The translations under genes and the position numbers were made by a program. A DNA stretch of 64,000 nucleotides, taken from assembly GCA_001464425.1 (NCBI GenBank), contig LNEK01000035.1:1-64000 (forward strand), given 5' to 3'. The first letter of the stretch is position 1, and the number at the start of each line of letters is the position of its first letter. This document shows positions 26,970 through 35,181 of this stretch, one piece after another. The notes below the pieces were generated by a model. The model had not been told where the DNA came from and did no database searches. It saw only the letters and a list, made by a program, of their open reading frames with translations. The stretch is from Alphaproteobacteria bacterium Ga0077535 (GTDB lineage: Bacteria; Pseudomonadota; Alphaproteobacteria; Caulobacterales; Aquidulcibacteraceae).

Positions 26970-27764
26970 CTACCCGCCAGGCGGCCCGCCGGCGGTGAAG
27001 CTTTCAATAAGGCTGCCCGCCACCAAGCGCCAGCCGTCCACCAGCACGAAAAAGATCAGTTTAAACGGCAAGCTCACCGTCACCGGGGGCATCATCATCA
27101 TGCCCATCGCCATCAAGAGTGATGCGACCACAAGGTCGATGATCACGAATGGTATGAACAGCATAAAGCCGATCTCGAACGCCCGCCTCAACTCGGAGAT
27201 CATGAACGCCGGCGCCAGAATGCGGATTGGCGTTTCAACGGCGCTTGTCGGGCGCTGATCGAGGTTGGCCATATCGATGAAGAGCGCCAGATCTTCCTCG
27301 CGCGTTTGGCTCGCCATGAACACTTTCAGCGGCTCGACGATGCGCGGAAACGCTTCGTCCAAAGGCATTTCCTCGTTCATCACCGGGCCGATGCCGGCGC
27401 GATAGGACTCCTCCCAGACTGGCTGCATCACGAACGCAGTGAGGAAGAGCGAAAGCGACACGATCACGATGTTCGGCGGCGCCTGCTGCAGGCCGATGGC
27501 CGTGCGGAGCAGCGAGAGCACGACAACGATACGGACAAAACTTGTCGTCATGATGATGATCGATGGCGCGAGCGAAAGCACCGTGATCATAGCTGTGAGC
27601 TGAAGCACGCGCGCCGTTAGGCCGTCGCCAGTGCCGAGGTCGATCGAGAGCGTCGGTTGCGCCGCGAAAGCAACGCCGGTCCAGAGGGCGGCGAAGAAGG
27701 ACGAGAGCAAAATAACGCCCGTCCATTTGCCGATATTGCGCTTGGGCTTTTGCGCCTTCGTCAC
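26970..27764 (-). CDS. fliP: Flagellar export gate protein FliP
   Basis: 264 residues with an N-terminal cleaved signal (to about AFAAQ), then the FliP core: PSIIIMTTSFVRIVVVLSLLR, QQAPPNIVI, FVMQPVWEE and the C-terminal FIPFVIIDLVVASLLMAMGM. Forms the export pore with FliQ and FliR. It overlaps the fliO end by four bases. Confidence 0.96.
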   Translation of the reverse strand: MTKAQKPKRNIGKWTGVILLSSFFAALWTGVAFAAQPTLSIDLGTGDGLTARVLQLTAMITVLSLAPSIIIMTTSFVRIVVVLSLLRTAIGLQQAPPNIVIVSLSLFLTAFVMQPVWEESYRAGIGPVMNEEMPLDEAFPRIVEPLKVFMASQTREEDLALFIDMANLDQRPTSAVETPIRILAPAFMISELRRAFEIGFMLFIPFVIIDLVVASLLMAMGMMMMPPVTVSLPFKLIFFVLVDGWRLVAGSLIESFTAGGPPGG

Positions 27765-28051
27765 GATGCGCTCTCCGCCTGCTGAACCGGCTCGGCTGCC
27801 GCCGCAAATTCACTCACCACGACATCGCCTGCGGGGCCCAAAAGCAGCAGGTGTTCGCGGCCATCGCAGCGCACGATCATCAAGCGCCGGCGCGGATCGA
27901 TCATGATCGATTCACTCACCTTCAGCCGCTTCGGCGCGTTGGGCCCGGCTTGCAGCATGCCAAGCCTGCGCGCGCCCCAGGCAACGCCAAGGATCAGCGC
28001 CAAAGTCGCTAAAAGCGCAAAGAGCGAACGCGCCCAATCTACCCAATCCAC
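27761..28051 (-). CDS. fliO: Flagellar biosynthesis protein FliO
   Basis: 96 residues: one N-terminal transmembrane helix (about residues 8-27) and a small cytoplasmic beta domain (LKVSESIMIDPRRRLMIVRCDGREHLLLLGP), matching FliO, an assembly factor for the FliP ring. First gene of the minus-strand fliO-fliP pair; its promoter region is shared with divergent flgB and carries CtrA-type sites. Confidence 0.88.
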   Translation of the reverse strand: MDWVDWARSLFALLATLALILGVAWGARRLGMLQAGPNAPKRLKVSESIMIDPRRRLMIVRCDGREHLLLLGPAGDVVVSEFAAAAEPVQQAESAS

Positions 28052-28095
28052 GAGACCCCCTCCGTTCTGGAGCGTCTCCTGGCTCGACGTGTTTG

Positions 28096-28111
28096 GTAAA
28101 CGAGACGTAAA
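28096..28111 (-). promoter_or_regulatory. Degenerate CtrA-like box facing fliO
   Basis: On the minus strand TTTA-CGTCTCG-TTTAC, which differs from TTAA-N7-TTAAC at one base in each half but keeps the seven-base spacing. It lies 45-60 bases upstream of fliO. Confidence 0.4.
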
Positions 28112-28126
28112 TATTCCGGCCCCGTT

Positions 28127-28142
28127 TTAAGACGCGCTTAAC
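28127..28142 (+). promoter_or_regulatory. CtrA box between fliO and flgB
   Basis: TTAA-GACGCGC-TTAAC is an exact match to the CtrA consensus TTAA-N7-TTAAC. It sits between divergent fliO-fliP and flgB-flgC-fliE, 47 bases before the flgB start. CckA, encoded 3.7 kb away, controls CtrA phosphorylation, so this supports direct cell-cycle control of these flagellar operons. Confidence 0.75.
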
Positions 28143-28188
28143 CAAGCACTGTTCGACTAGGCAAAGTTTGCAGCCCTGAGTCGGACCT

Positions 28189-28599
28189 TTGGATCTCGCC
28201 AACACACCCTTCTTCAGCCTTCTGCGCTCGCGCCTTGATCAGCTTTCGACGCGCCAGCAGCTGATCGCCGAAAACATCGCCAACGCTTCGACGCCCGGCT
28301 ATCGGCCGCGCGATATCGATACGGCGGGCTTTGAGCGGATGCTGGCTTCGGCCTCCGGCGGGCGGGGCCTGGCGATGACGCGGACCCATGCCGGGCACAT
28401 GAGCGGCAATGCCGGTTCGGCCAATGTGCCGGCGATCACGCGGGACGATTCTGAGACCACCATCGATGGCAATGCGGTGGTGCTCGAAGATCAGATGGCG
28501 CGGGCGGCGGAAACGCGGATGGCGTTCGAAACCGGGATCGCGCTTTACCAGAAAGGCCTCGAACTCGTCCGCATGGCGGCGCGGGCGCCGGGGAGATAA
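28189..28599 (+). CDS. flgB: Flagellar basal-body rod protein FlgB
   Basis: 136 residues. The rod-protein N-terminus is seen as RQQLIAENIANASTPGYRPRDID. FlgB is the most proximal rod subunit. The start is TTG at 28189; no ATG fits the conserved N-terminus. A short gap of four bases leads to flgC. Confidence 0.94.
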   Translation: MDLANTPFFSLLRSRLDQLSTRQQLIAENIANASTPGYRPRDIDTAGFERMLASASGGRGLAMTRTHAGHMSGNAGSANVPAITRDDSETTIDGNAVVLEDQMARAAETRMAFETGIALYQKGLELVRMAARAPGR

Positions 28600-28603
28600 G
28601 TAG

Positions 28604-29014
28604 ATGACCGACATCAACCAAACGATCTCGGCCGCCGCTTCCGGCATGCGCGCGCAGACGGTGCGGATGCGGATCGCGGCGGAGAACGTCGCCAACGCAA
28701 GTTCCGCCGGCGCCAATCCGAACGAAGATCCGTTCCGCCGCCGCATCCCGCTTCTAGAAAGCACCACCCTCGCCTCCGGTGCGCAGGGTGTCGAAGTCAG
28801 AGGCGCGGCGTTCGATATGAGCGCGTTTCGGGAAGAGTATAACCCGTCTCACCCGGCGGCGGATCCGAACGGCTATGTGCAATTGCCGAACGTCGACACG
28901 CTGGTTGAGATGATGGACATGCGCGAAGCCACGCGCGCTTACGAAGCCAATTTGAACATGATCGAAGCGGCGCGAACGATGACGACGCGCGCGTTAGATT
29001 TGCTGCGGAGATAA
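28604..29014 (+). CDS. flgC: Flagellar basal-body rod protein FlgC
   Basis: 136 residues. N-terminal rod motif AASGMRAQTVRMRIAAENVANASS, the FRRRIPLLE segment, and the C-terminal NLNMIEAARTMTTRALDLLRR helix that packs in the rod. GGGGAGAT precedes the ATG. Lies between flgB and fliE. Confidence 0.95.
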   Translation: MTDINQTISAAASGMRAQTVRMRIAAENVANASSAGANPNEDPFRRRIPLLESTTLASGAQGVEVRGAAFDMSAFREEYNPSHPAADPNGYVQLPNVDTLVEMMDMREATRAYEANLNMIEAARTMTTRALDLLRR

Positions 29015-29018
29015 ATAA

Positions 29019-29321
29019 ATGGCGATCGATCCGGTTTCGGCCGCGCGGGCCTATCAACAAGCGGCGAATGCTTCGAACCTTGGCGGCGCCTCTGGCGGCG
29101 ATAGCGTCGATTTCGGCGGGCTTGTGCAGGAAGCGATCCGGCAAGCGGGGCAAAGCGCGAGCATTGCGGAAAATCAGGCGCTCGCGGTTGCCGGCGGGCA
29201 GGCCGACATTGTCGATGTCGTCACCGCGATTGCGGCGGCGGAGACGCAATTACAAACCGTCATTGCCGTCCGCGACCAAGTCATTAGTGCGTATCAGGAA
29301 ATTCTGCGCATGCCGATTTAG
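29019..29321 (+). CDS. fliE: Flagellar hook-basal body complex protein FliE
   Basis: 100 residues ending in the conserved DVVTAIAAAETQLQTVIAVRDQV helix and YQEILRMPI. FliE is the adaptor between the MS ring and the rod. Third gene of the flgB-flgC-fliE operon, four bases after flgC. Confidence 0.94.
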   Translation: MAIDPVSAARAYQQAANASNLGGASGGDSVDFGGLVQEAIRQAGQSASIAENQALAVAGGQADIVDVVTAIAAAETQLQTVIAVRDQVISAYQEILRMPI

Positions 29322-29394
29322 TGGTCCATTGCTGGGAACTCCGTCCCGCAACTGACGTTTCAGCGACATCAGTTTGGTCAACGGAGAATTTCCC

Positions 29395-29835
29395 ATGCTG
29401 GGATGGGCTATCGGCTTTTTCGTCGCTGCGCTGGTCGCGGCAGTTTTCGGGTTCGGCGGCATCGCTTCGGCGTTTAGCGGCATCGCCGTTATTCTGTTTT
29501 GGGTTTTCCTTGGCCTGGTTGTGCTTTCGCTCGTGTTCGGCCGGTTCGGCGGGACGCATGCAGCTGGCCATGGCGGTTCGGGCCGCACGTTTGCAACGGT
29601 TGCGATGATCGCTGGCGTCGCGCTGGTGGTTTATGCCTGGGTCGACAACGAAATGTCGGCTGAACGCGTTGGCGCTTCGATCGATCGCACGGCGGTGCAA
29701 CTTGCCGAAGGCACTTCGGAAGCTCTTGGCGATGCCGGCAACCGCGCCGAGCGCGTGATGGACAACACCGCTGAAGAAATTCGCGCCGATGCCGAGACGT
29801 TCGACGAGAACGTCGAAGCTGAGACGACTGACTAA
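29395..29835 (+). CDS. DUF1328 (YtjA-like) membrane protein with C-terminal extension
   Basis: 146 residues. The N-terminal about 50 residues ([20 protein letters not shown]) form the two-span DUF1328 domain, normally a complete 50-60 residue protein. Here it is extended by a third membrane span (about residues 60-80) and an acidic, helical tail rich in Asp, Glu and Ala. GGAG precedes the ATG at 29395. A strong intrinsic terminator follows. Function unknown. Confidence 0.8.
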   Translation: MLGWAIGFFVAALVAAVFGFGGIASAFSGIAVILFWVFLGLVVLSLVFGRFGGTHAAGHGGSGRTFATVAMIAGVALVVYAWVDNEMSAERVGASIDRTAVQLAEGTSEALGDAGNRAERVMDNTAEEIRADAETFDENVEAETTD

Positions 29836-29862
29836 TTCCCTTTATCCCCCGTGTTGCACTTT

Positions 29863-29890
29863 GGCCCGAGCCTCGCTCGGGCCTTTTCTT
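29863..29890 (+). terminator. Intrinsic terminator after the DUF1328 gene
   Basis: Perfect 9-bp stem GGCCCGAGC / GCTCGGGCC with a three-base CTC loop, followed by TTTTCTTTT. This is a classical Rho-independent terminator on the plus strand. Confidence 0.9.
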
Positions 29891-29961
29891 TTGCGCCTGC
29901 GCCAGCGGCGCCACGTGGCGGGGCCACGGGCGTTAAAAGACCGGCGAAAGGCGGTGCGTGC

Positions 29962-30429
29962 TTAGGAGGAGTCGGCCGCGACGAGTGGCGTGAGCGCCGA
30001 CGAAAAACGCGGCGCGTCGGCGCGCGCGCGATAGAGGATGCGCAGGCGCGAGAGGCCGCGGCGCAGGCGACGCATCAGCCGCGCGATGTGGCGCTCGGCG
30101 TCACGAATGAGCGCGAGAATGGCGAAGATGCGCGCTTGCCAGCTTTTGCCGCGCGTTGCGGCGCGCAGGCGCGCGCCAATCACGATGCGGCGGGTGACAT
30201 GCTTTTTGTGGCCGTGGCGATTGCGCGACGGGCGCCCCGAAAGCCCGCGCGAAACGGCGGCGCAGACGATGAGGATGTGCGCCCTGCGCGCGACTCGATC
30301 GAGCGTGCGGCGCGGAATGGCGCCGCCCCATGCAATGCACGCAGCGACGAACCCGACCAGCCACAGCTGCGCCCAGGCAAAAAGCCTGGCGACCTTGTGG
30401 CGTGTGATGGGTGGGGTTCGGGTTTGCAT
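29962..30429 (-). CDS. Hypothetical basic membrane-associated protein
   Basis: 155 residues with one hydrophobic segment at about 15-34 (LFAWAQLWLVGFVAACIAW) and a highly Arg-rich remainder. Base composition is GC-rich at third positions as in the neighbours, and the frame is open over 468 bases. No family or good ribosome-binding site recognised. May be real, but an Arg-rich shadow frame in GC-rich DNA is possible. Confidence 0.5.
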   Translation of the reverse strand: MQTRTPPITRHKVARLFAWAQLWLVGFVAACIAWGGAIPRRTLDRVARRAHILIVCAAVSRGLSGRPSRNRHGHKKHVTRRIVIGARLRAATRGKSWQARIFAILALIRDAERHIARLMRRLRRGLSRLRILYRARADAPRFSSALTPLVAADSS

Positions 30430-30494
30430 GGCGCGAAGTGTGCGCCGGTTTTGGCTCGGTCGGATTGGTGCGGGTGTATCCGCGTAAATCTCGA

Positions 30495-30640
30495 CTCTCC
30501 TCCCCCTTCGGGCCTTCGCCGCGCCGAAGCGCGGCTACGTCCGCGCGCAGGCGGGGAGGAGTTGGAGGTGGGGGTATCGGCGCCGCGTTCTGAACGCCCC
30601 GCGCATCACCCCCACCCTGCCCTCCCCGCAAGGGGGAGGG
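30495..30640. repeat. GC-rich interspersed palindromic repeat
   Basis: A compound intergenic element: CTCCTCCCCC (about 30497-30506) pairs with GGGGAGGAG (30553-30561), followed by CACCCCCACC and a terminal hairpin CCCTCCCC-GCAA-GGGGGAGGG ending at 30640. Such alternating C-rich and G-rich blocks flanking a core are typical of dispersed repeats in Alphaproteobacteria. It occupies the gap between two minus-strand genes and does not code. Confidence 0.6.
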
Positions 30641-30646
30641 TTCAAA

Positions 30647-30757
30647 CTACTTCTTGCCGCCGCTGCCGATGCCGCCGGCGGAGCTGGTCGCTTTCGGCGC
30701 CTTTTCCTTCTTCGGTTTGCGCTTTTCCTTGTTCGACTTCATCTGACCCTTGGCCAT
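30647..30757 (-). CDS. Conserved small basic protein (MAKGQMKSNKE type)
   Basis: A 36-residue protein beginning MAKGQMKSNKEKRKPKKEK and ending in a Gly/Ser/Lys stretch. Short proteins with this N-terminus recur in Proteobacteria, often with no annotated function. A very strong GGAGGAG precedes the ATG, which is 90 bases from a toxin-antitoxin pair. The extreme Lys content suggests nucleic-acid binding (inference). Confidence 0.7.
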   Translation of the reverse strand: MAKGQMKSNKEKRKPKKEKAPKATSSAGGIGSGGKK

Positions 30758-30831
30758 GAACTCCTCCGTCGCATTGAGCGGCGGGCAAGATTGCATGTTT
30801 CGTGAGTCCTGTCAGGCGGGTGTTGTTGTGA

Positions 30832-31125
30832 TTACTTGCGCCGGTGGAGCGCACGCTCGACGGCGTCGGGTTCGCGGTCGATCACGGTGAGCAGGATGCG
30901 CGCGGCGCCGGTGGGTTCGCGGCGCTCCGATTCCCAGTTCTGAATGCTATCGAGCGTGAAGCCATAGCGTTTGGCGAAGCCGTCTTGGCTGAGGCCGGTG
31001 CGGGCGCGGATCGCCTTGACGTTCACTCGCGCGGGCGCATGCACGACCACCTTGCTCGGCTCGCCGCGGGCATGTGCGGCCGCTTCGCGAAGACCACGCA
31101 GAACTTTGTCACCCGCCTTTGTCAT
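30832..31125 (-). CDS. XRE-family antitoxin (HigA-like)
   Basis: 97 residues. The helix-turn-helix is VKAIRARTGLSQDGFAKRYGFTLDSIQNWES, characteristic of the HigA/NadS antitoxin-regulator group. It probably neutralises the toxin next to it and represses the shared promoter. Its start overlaps the toxin stop by four bases (ATGA), so the two are coupled, with the order toxin-antitoxin as in higBA. Confidence 0.88.
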   Translation of the reverse strand: MTKAGDKVLRGLREAAAHARGEPSKVVVHAPARVNVKAIRARTGLSQDGFAKRYGFTLDSIQNWESERREPTGAARILLTVIDREPDAVERALHRRK

Positions 31126-31472
31126 GGCTTTTCCTTTGCCTTCTTCAGTTCAGCCGTGAGCTGGCGCATCGCCTTGATCTCGGCCGCATCGAAATTCGCC
31201 CGCGTGCCTTTGCCGAGCAGCGCCAGCAGATACGCCGGTTTGTCGTCGCCGACATAGGCGACCATGACGCGCCAGCCGCCGCTCTTGCCTTTGCCGCGCC
31301 CGGCGAAGCGGCGCTTGAACACGCCGCCCGATCCTTGCACCAAATCGCCGGCCGCCGGATCCGCCGCCACGGCGCTGACGATCGCCGCCCGCTCAATGTC
31401 GGAGACGCCTTCTTGTTTGCAGTCGGCAATGAAACCGGGCGTTTCCGCCACGGTGTTCCCCGGCGCATCCAT
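31122..31472 (-). CDS. RelE/HigB-family toxin
   Basis: 116 residues with the RelE fold of the COG4737 type: VSDIERAAIVSAVAADPAAGDLVQ, then GVFKRRFAGRGKGKSGGWRVMV, and the C-terminal LLALLGKGTRANF. Family members are ribosome-dependent mRNA nucleases. ATG at 31472 lies only about 6 bases after a -10 element, giving a nearly leaderless mRNA. An in-frame GTG at 31451 has GGGGA seven bases upstream and may be the true start, giving 109 residues. Confidence 0.88.
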   Translation of the reverse strand: MDAPGNTVAETPGFIADCKQEGVSDIERAAIVSAVAADPAAGDLVQGSGGVFKRRFAGRGKGKSGGWRVMVAYVGDDKPAYLLALLGKGTRANFDAAEIKAMRQLTAELKKAKEKP

Positions 31473-31477
31473 GCGCC

Positions 31478-31515
31478 TTTATACGCCAACGGCGTATGTA
31501 CGTCAATGGCGTATA
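31478..31515 (-). promoter_or_regulatory. Toxin-antitoxin promoter with overlapping operator
   Basis: On the minus strand TTGACG (31506-31501), 17 bases, then TATAAA (31483-31478): a close match to the housekeeping sigma factor consensus. Between and around these lie ATACGCC-AAC-GGCGTAT (31481-31497) and a second GGCGTAT (31508-31514). The overlap suits autorepression by the antitoxin or its complex, the usual regulation of such modules. Confidence 0.75.
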
Positions 31516-31552
31516 GGGCGCGCTAACTTGCGCGGCTTACCCGATAGCAGAA

Positions 31553-31578
31553 AGGGCGCCTCGCGGCGCCCTTTTTTT
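31553..31578. terminator. Hairpin with T-run, bidirectional
   Basis: Perfect 8-bp stem AGGGCGCC / GGCGCCCT with a TCGC loop, followed on the plus strand by six to seven T. On the minus strand it sits right after the lipoprotein stop and is followed by TTTCT, so it can end that gene and insulate the toxin promoter. Confidence 0.8.
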
Positions 31579-31768
31579 AGTTCTGATCGCGGCAGTCGCT
31601 GTCGAGGATGCCTTCGTCGTTGGGGCCGTTGCACTCGTCGTTGTCGTCCGAGAAATAGTCGACGGCGGCGGCGCCTACGGCTGCGCCGGCGGCGAGCGCG
31701 CAACCGCTGGCGAGCGGTGCGGTGAGGGCGAGAAGAGCGATGGCGGCGATGCGTGCGCGGGTGTTCAT
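31577..31768 (-). CDS. Small lipoprotein with acidic Cys-containing tail
   Basis: 63 residues from the ATG at 31768, which has GGAG eight bases upstream. Signal followed by a lipobox (ASGC), a Gly/Ala hydrophobic stretch, then an Asp-rich end with two Cys (ECNGPNDEGILDSDCRDQ). Upstream in-frame ATG at 31840 would hide the signal and is unlikely. Function unknown. Confidence 0.75.
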   Translation of the reverse strand: MNTRARIAAIALLALTAPLASGCALAAGAAVGAAAVDYFSDDNDECNGPNDEGILDSDCRDQN

Positions 31769-31874
31769 AGGGGTGGCTCCACCAGGGGTGATGGCCGCGA
31801 ACGCGCGGGGGGCACGGAAGTTCCTCGAATTGATCGGCAAAGCGGAAGTCGTGATGACCCACGCGGTCGCACGT

Positions 31875-31985
31875 TCAAAAATCTAAGCGCCCCGAGCTGA
31901 CCCACCAGAGGAAGCACCCAAACAGGCCCAGCACGATTGCACCGAACGCTGGAAAGATCAGCGCACGGAGATCGCGTTGGTTCAC
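31875..31985 (-). CDS. Small membrane protein coupled to dxs
   Basis: 36 codons: a basic N-terminus ([11 protein letters not shown]) and one hydrophobic helix of about 20 residues ending [10 protein letters not shown]. Its GTG start overlaps the dxs stop (GTGA), so it is expected to be translated by coupling with dxs. No family known. Confidence 0.55.
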   Translation of the reverse strand: MNQRDLRALIFPAFGAIVLGLFGCFLWWVSSGRLDF

Positions 31986-33886
31986 GCGCGTTGCTCGTTC
32001 ACGCCGCGGCCGAGAGCGAGGAGCGCGGCGTTGGCGATGGCGTCGGCGTCGAGGCCGGCTTCGGCGTATTGGAGTTCGGGCTTGTCTTGATCCTGGAAGA
32101 TGTCCGGCAGCGTCAGCGTGCGGATTTTGACGCCGCGATCGAGCAAGCCGTCTTTCGCCATGAAGTGCAGCACGAAGGCGCCGAAGCCGCCGATGGCGCC
32201 CTCTTCGATGGTCAGCAGCACTTCGTGCTCGCGCGCGAGGCGGCGGATCAGATCTTCGTCGAGCGGTTTGGCAAAGCGCGCGTCGGCGAGCGTGGTGGAA
32301 AGGCCCATGGCGGCGAGCTTGTCGGCGGCCTTGTGGGCCTCCTGCATGCGGGCGCCGAAGTTCAGTAGCGCAACGGACGTGCCTTCCCGCAGGATGCGGC
32401 CTTTGCCGATTTCGAGCGGGGTGTCAGCGTCGGCGCCCAGCACGCCGGCAGCGTCGCCGCGCGGATAGCGGAAGGCGCTTGGGCGATCATCGATCGCGGC
32501 GGCGGTGGCGACCATGCGGCTAAGCTCGTTGCCGTCGCTCGCGGCCATCAGCACCATGCCGGGCAGCGCGCCCATGTAGCCGACATCGAAGGAGCCGGCG
32601 TGCGTCGAGCCATCGGCGCCGACGAGGCCGGCGCGGTCCATCGCGAAACGCACGGGCAGCTTTTGGATGGCGACGTCGTGGACGACCTGGTCGTAGCCGC
32701 GCTGCAGGAAGGTTGAGTAGATGGTGGCGAACGGCTTCATGCCGTCAGCGGCGAGGCCCGCGGCGAAGGTGACGGCGTGCTGCTCGGCGATGCCGACATC
32801 ATAGGTGCGATCGGGAAATTGCGCGCCGAAGAGATCAAGGCCGGTGCCCGATGGCATGGCGGCGGTGATGGCGACGATTTTGTCGTCCTTCTCGGCGTTG
32901 CGCACGAGCGCTTGGGCGAAGACTTTGGTGTAGCTCGGGGCGCTTGCGCCTTTGGCCTGCTCGCCGGTGACGACGTTGAACTTGGTGACGCCATGATATT
33001 TGTCGGCGGCGTTTTCGGCCGGCGCGTAGCCCTTGCCCTTCTTGGTGACGACATGGATCAGCACCGGACGATCGGTGAAATCCTTGGCGTTGGAAAGGAT
33101 GAGGCGGAGCATGTCGACGTCGTGGCCGTCGAACGGCCCGAGATAATGGAAGCCGAGTTCTTCGAAGAAGGTGCCGCCCGTCACCATGGTGCGCGCGTAT
33201 TCTTCGGCCTTCTTGGCGACGTCGTGGATCGGCGCCGGCAGATGTTCGGCGACGGATTTGGCCGTCTTGCGGATGCGGCGATAGGTTTTCGAGGACGCAA
33301 GGCGGCCGAGATACGAGCTCATGCCGCCGACTGGGGGCGCGATGCTCATGTCATTATCGTTGAGGATGACGATGAGGCGCTTGGTCGTTTCCGCCGCGTT
33401 GTTCATCGCCTCATAGGCCATGCCGGCCGAGATCGAACCGTCGCCGATGACGGCGATGACGTGGCTATCGTCGCCGCGCTGATCGCGCGCGACGGCGAAG
33501 CCAAGGGCTGCGCTGATCGAAGTGGCGGCGTGCGCGGCGCCGAACGGATCGTACTCGCTCTCGCTGCGCTTGGTGAAACCGGAGAGGCCTTGGCCTTGGC
33601 GGAGCGTGCGGATGCGATCGCGCCGGCCGGTGAGGATTTTGTGCGGGTAGGCCTGGTGGCCGACGTCCCAGATGATTTTGTCGCGCGGCGTGTTGAAGAC
33701 GTAGTGGAGCGCCACGGTGAGTTCGACGACGCCGAGACCGGCGCCGAGGTGGCCACCGGTCGCGGAGACGGCGCTGATGGTTTCGGCGCGGAGTTCCTCC
33801 GACACTTGCTGCAACTGGCTCTCGTCCAGCTTGCGCAGATCGCTCGGCAGATTGATCTGGTCGAGCAGTGGGGTCTCAGGAGCCAT
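31982..33886 (-). CDS. dxs: 1-deoxy-D-xylulose-5-phosphate synthase
   Basis: 634 residues from the ATG at 33886 (an upstream ATG at 33901 adds five). Thiamine-diphosphate enzyme condensing pyruvate and glyceraldehyde 3-phosphate, the first step of the MEP isoprenoid pathway. Visible: [38 protein letters not shown] (ThDP/Mg motif) and [18 protein letters not shown] in the transketolase-like middle part. A small membrane-protein gene is coupled at the end. ispA is 3.8 kb away. Confidence 0.96.
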   Translation of the reverse strand: MAPETPLLDQINLPSDLRKLDESQLQQVSEELRAETISAVSATGGHLGAGLGVVELTVALHYVFNTPRDKIIWDVGHQAYPHKILTGRRDRIRTLRQGQGLSGFTKRSESEYDPFGAAHAATSISAALGFAVARDQRGDDSHVIAVIGDGSISAGMAYEAMNNAAETTKRLIVILNDNDMSIAPPVGGMSSYLGRLASSKTYRRIRKTAKSVAEHLPAPIHDVAKKAEEYARTMVTGGTFFEELGFHYLGPFDGHDVDMLRLILSNAKDFTDRPVLIHVVTKKGKGYAPAENAADKYHGVTKFNVVTGEQAKGASAPSYTKVFAQALVRNAEKDDKIVAITAAMPSGTGLDLFGAQFPDRTYDVGIAEQHAVTFAAGLAADGMKPFATIYSTFLQRGYDQVVHDVAIQKLPVRFAMDRAGLVGADGSTHAGSFDVGYMGALPGMVLMAASDGNELSRMVATAAAIDDRPSAFRYPRGDAAGVLGADADTPLEIGKGRILREGTSVALLNFGARMQEAHKAADKLAAMGLSTTLADARFAKPLDEDLIRRLAREHEVLLTIEEGAIGGFGAFVLHFMAKDGLLDRGVKIRTLTLPDIFQDQDKPELQYAEAGLDADAIANAALLALGRGVNEQRA

Positions 33887-34013
33887 GTAGCCTCGGCGCA
33901 TTGATTTCGCTCAATCCTAGCCGCGATCCTCCCCCCTGGCGACCGCTAAGACCACACACAGGCACAGGATTTTTCGAGGATTTCGTGCGGCGAGACCGCG
34001 CAGAGGGGCAAAC

Positions 34014-35037
34014 TCAGAAGCTGCAGACGAGGCCGTCCCGGGGTGGGACTTGGCCGGCGGCGAGCTTGGCCCAGGCGGCTTGGATGGCGTCGGCGCCGGT
34101 GATGCGCTGGGCGGTCACGAAGGCGTGGGAGGCGGGATAGAAGCCGCGCAAGTCGCGGATCATGGCGGCGCCGAGTTGCGGTTCGGCTTTGAGGCGCTCG
34201 GCGGCGTAAGTGGGAACGAAGAAGAATTCGGGCTTGGGACCTGGGAGTTGCTCGCCGCCGCGGGGCGCCGCCCAATCGGTGACGCCGATGACGATGCTGC
34301 GCGTGAGCGCGGCGCCAAGTGCGGTGTGGATCGCTTTGTTGATGTCGGCGCGCTTCGGCTTGGAGCGTGGCGGCATCATCGTAGAGCACGACGCGATCAT
34401 AGAGGCCGCTCTCGCGCACGTAGGCTTCGTTGCCGGGCGATGTGAGGCCAATGAGTTCGGCGCCGCCGAGTTGGCGCAGTTGATGCGCGGTTGCGAGCGC
34501 GGTTTTGGATGAGGCGCTGGAGAGGACGACGCTCTTGGCGGCGTTTTGCTTGATGAAATCGGCGGCCCACCAGCCGGTGCCGTAGAGCGGGCGGAAGAGT
34601 GTTTGCTCCGGCTCGTACGCCGCATCGTAAGCGGGGTCGGCGCTGACGTCGGTATAGACGTTGTAGAGCGCGGCTTTGGCGGCGCGATGCGGGGCTGTGT
34701 CGATGAAGCCGGTTGCGGTTTTGCGCGGGGTGACGTCGAGCGTCTCTGCGAGCGGGTAATAGCCGTAGAAGCGCGAACCGACGGCAATGTCGGGGGCGTT
34801 GGATTCGGTGACGGTGGCGAAACCCCAGACTGGGACTTTGCCGAAGCCTGCGGGCGCGGGGAAGAAATCCCAATAGCTCAGCATGCCCTCGCCCAGGGCG
34901 GCGTAAGTGACGTTGTTGGAGGTCAGCGCGAAAAGATCGAGCTTGAGGCGCGCGGCGCCGGGCGCGAGCGGCGGCGATGCGACGTCTACAAGCGCTGTGT
35001 CGCGGATGTTGCTCTTGCTGATGTGAAGTTCGCGCAT
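34014..35037 (-). pseudogene. DUF2855 family protein, frameshifted
   Basis: The first about 225 residues (MRELHISKSNIRDTALVDV onward, including FALTSNNVTYAALGEGMLSYWDFFPA) and the last about 110 (ADINKAIHTALGAAL through KLAAGQVPPRDGLVCSF) are in different frames. Together they make one DUF2855 protein, an uncharacterised quinone-reductase-like family. The change lies near 34343-34355, where one extra base in the GCGCGCC region would explain it. Without correction, the first frame runs on as an Arg-rich nonsense tail. It may be a true pseudogene or a sequencing error. Confidence 0.75.
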
Positions 35038-35181
35038 GGCCGCTCTCCCCTTTGGTTATGCGGTAGCGCCTCGTGCGGTCACAGTCGACCGTCCCGTTGC
35101 GGAACCGGCGCTGCACGTCGCAAGCGCCTTGGCGGCGCGATGCAGATCGCTAGGGTTGGCGCACAAAACGAGGAATTGCGG

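Noticed and set aside
32777-33904. Long plus-strand frame of 375 codons opposite dxs
   Set aside because: Antisense shadow of dxs; no ribosome-binding site or family signal.
34546-35181. N-terminal extension of the oligopeptidase frame
   Set aside because: It runs antisense to DUF2855; the lipoprotein signal at 35182 with AGGA marks the real start.
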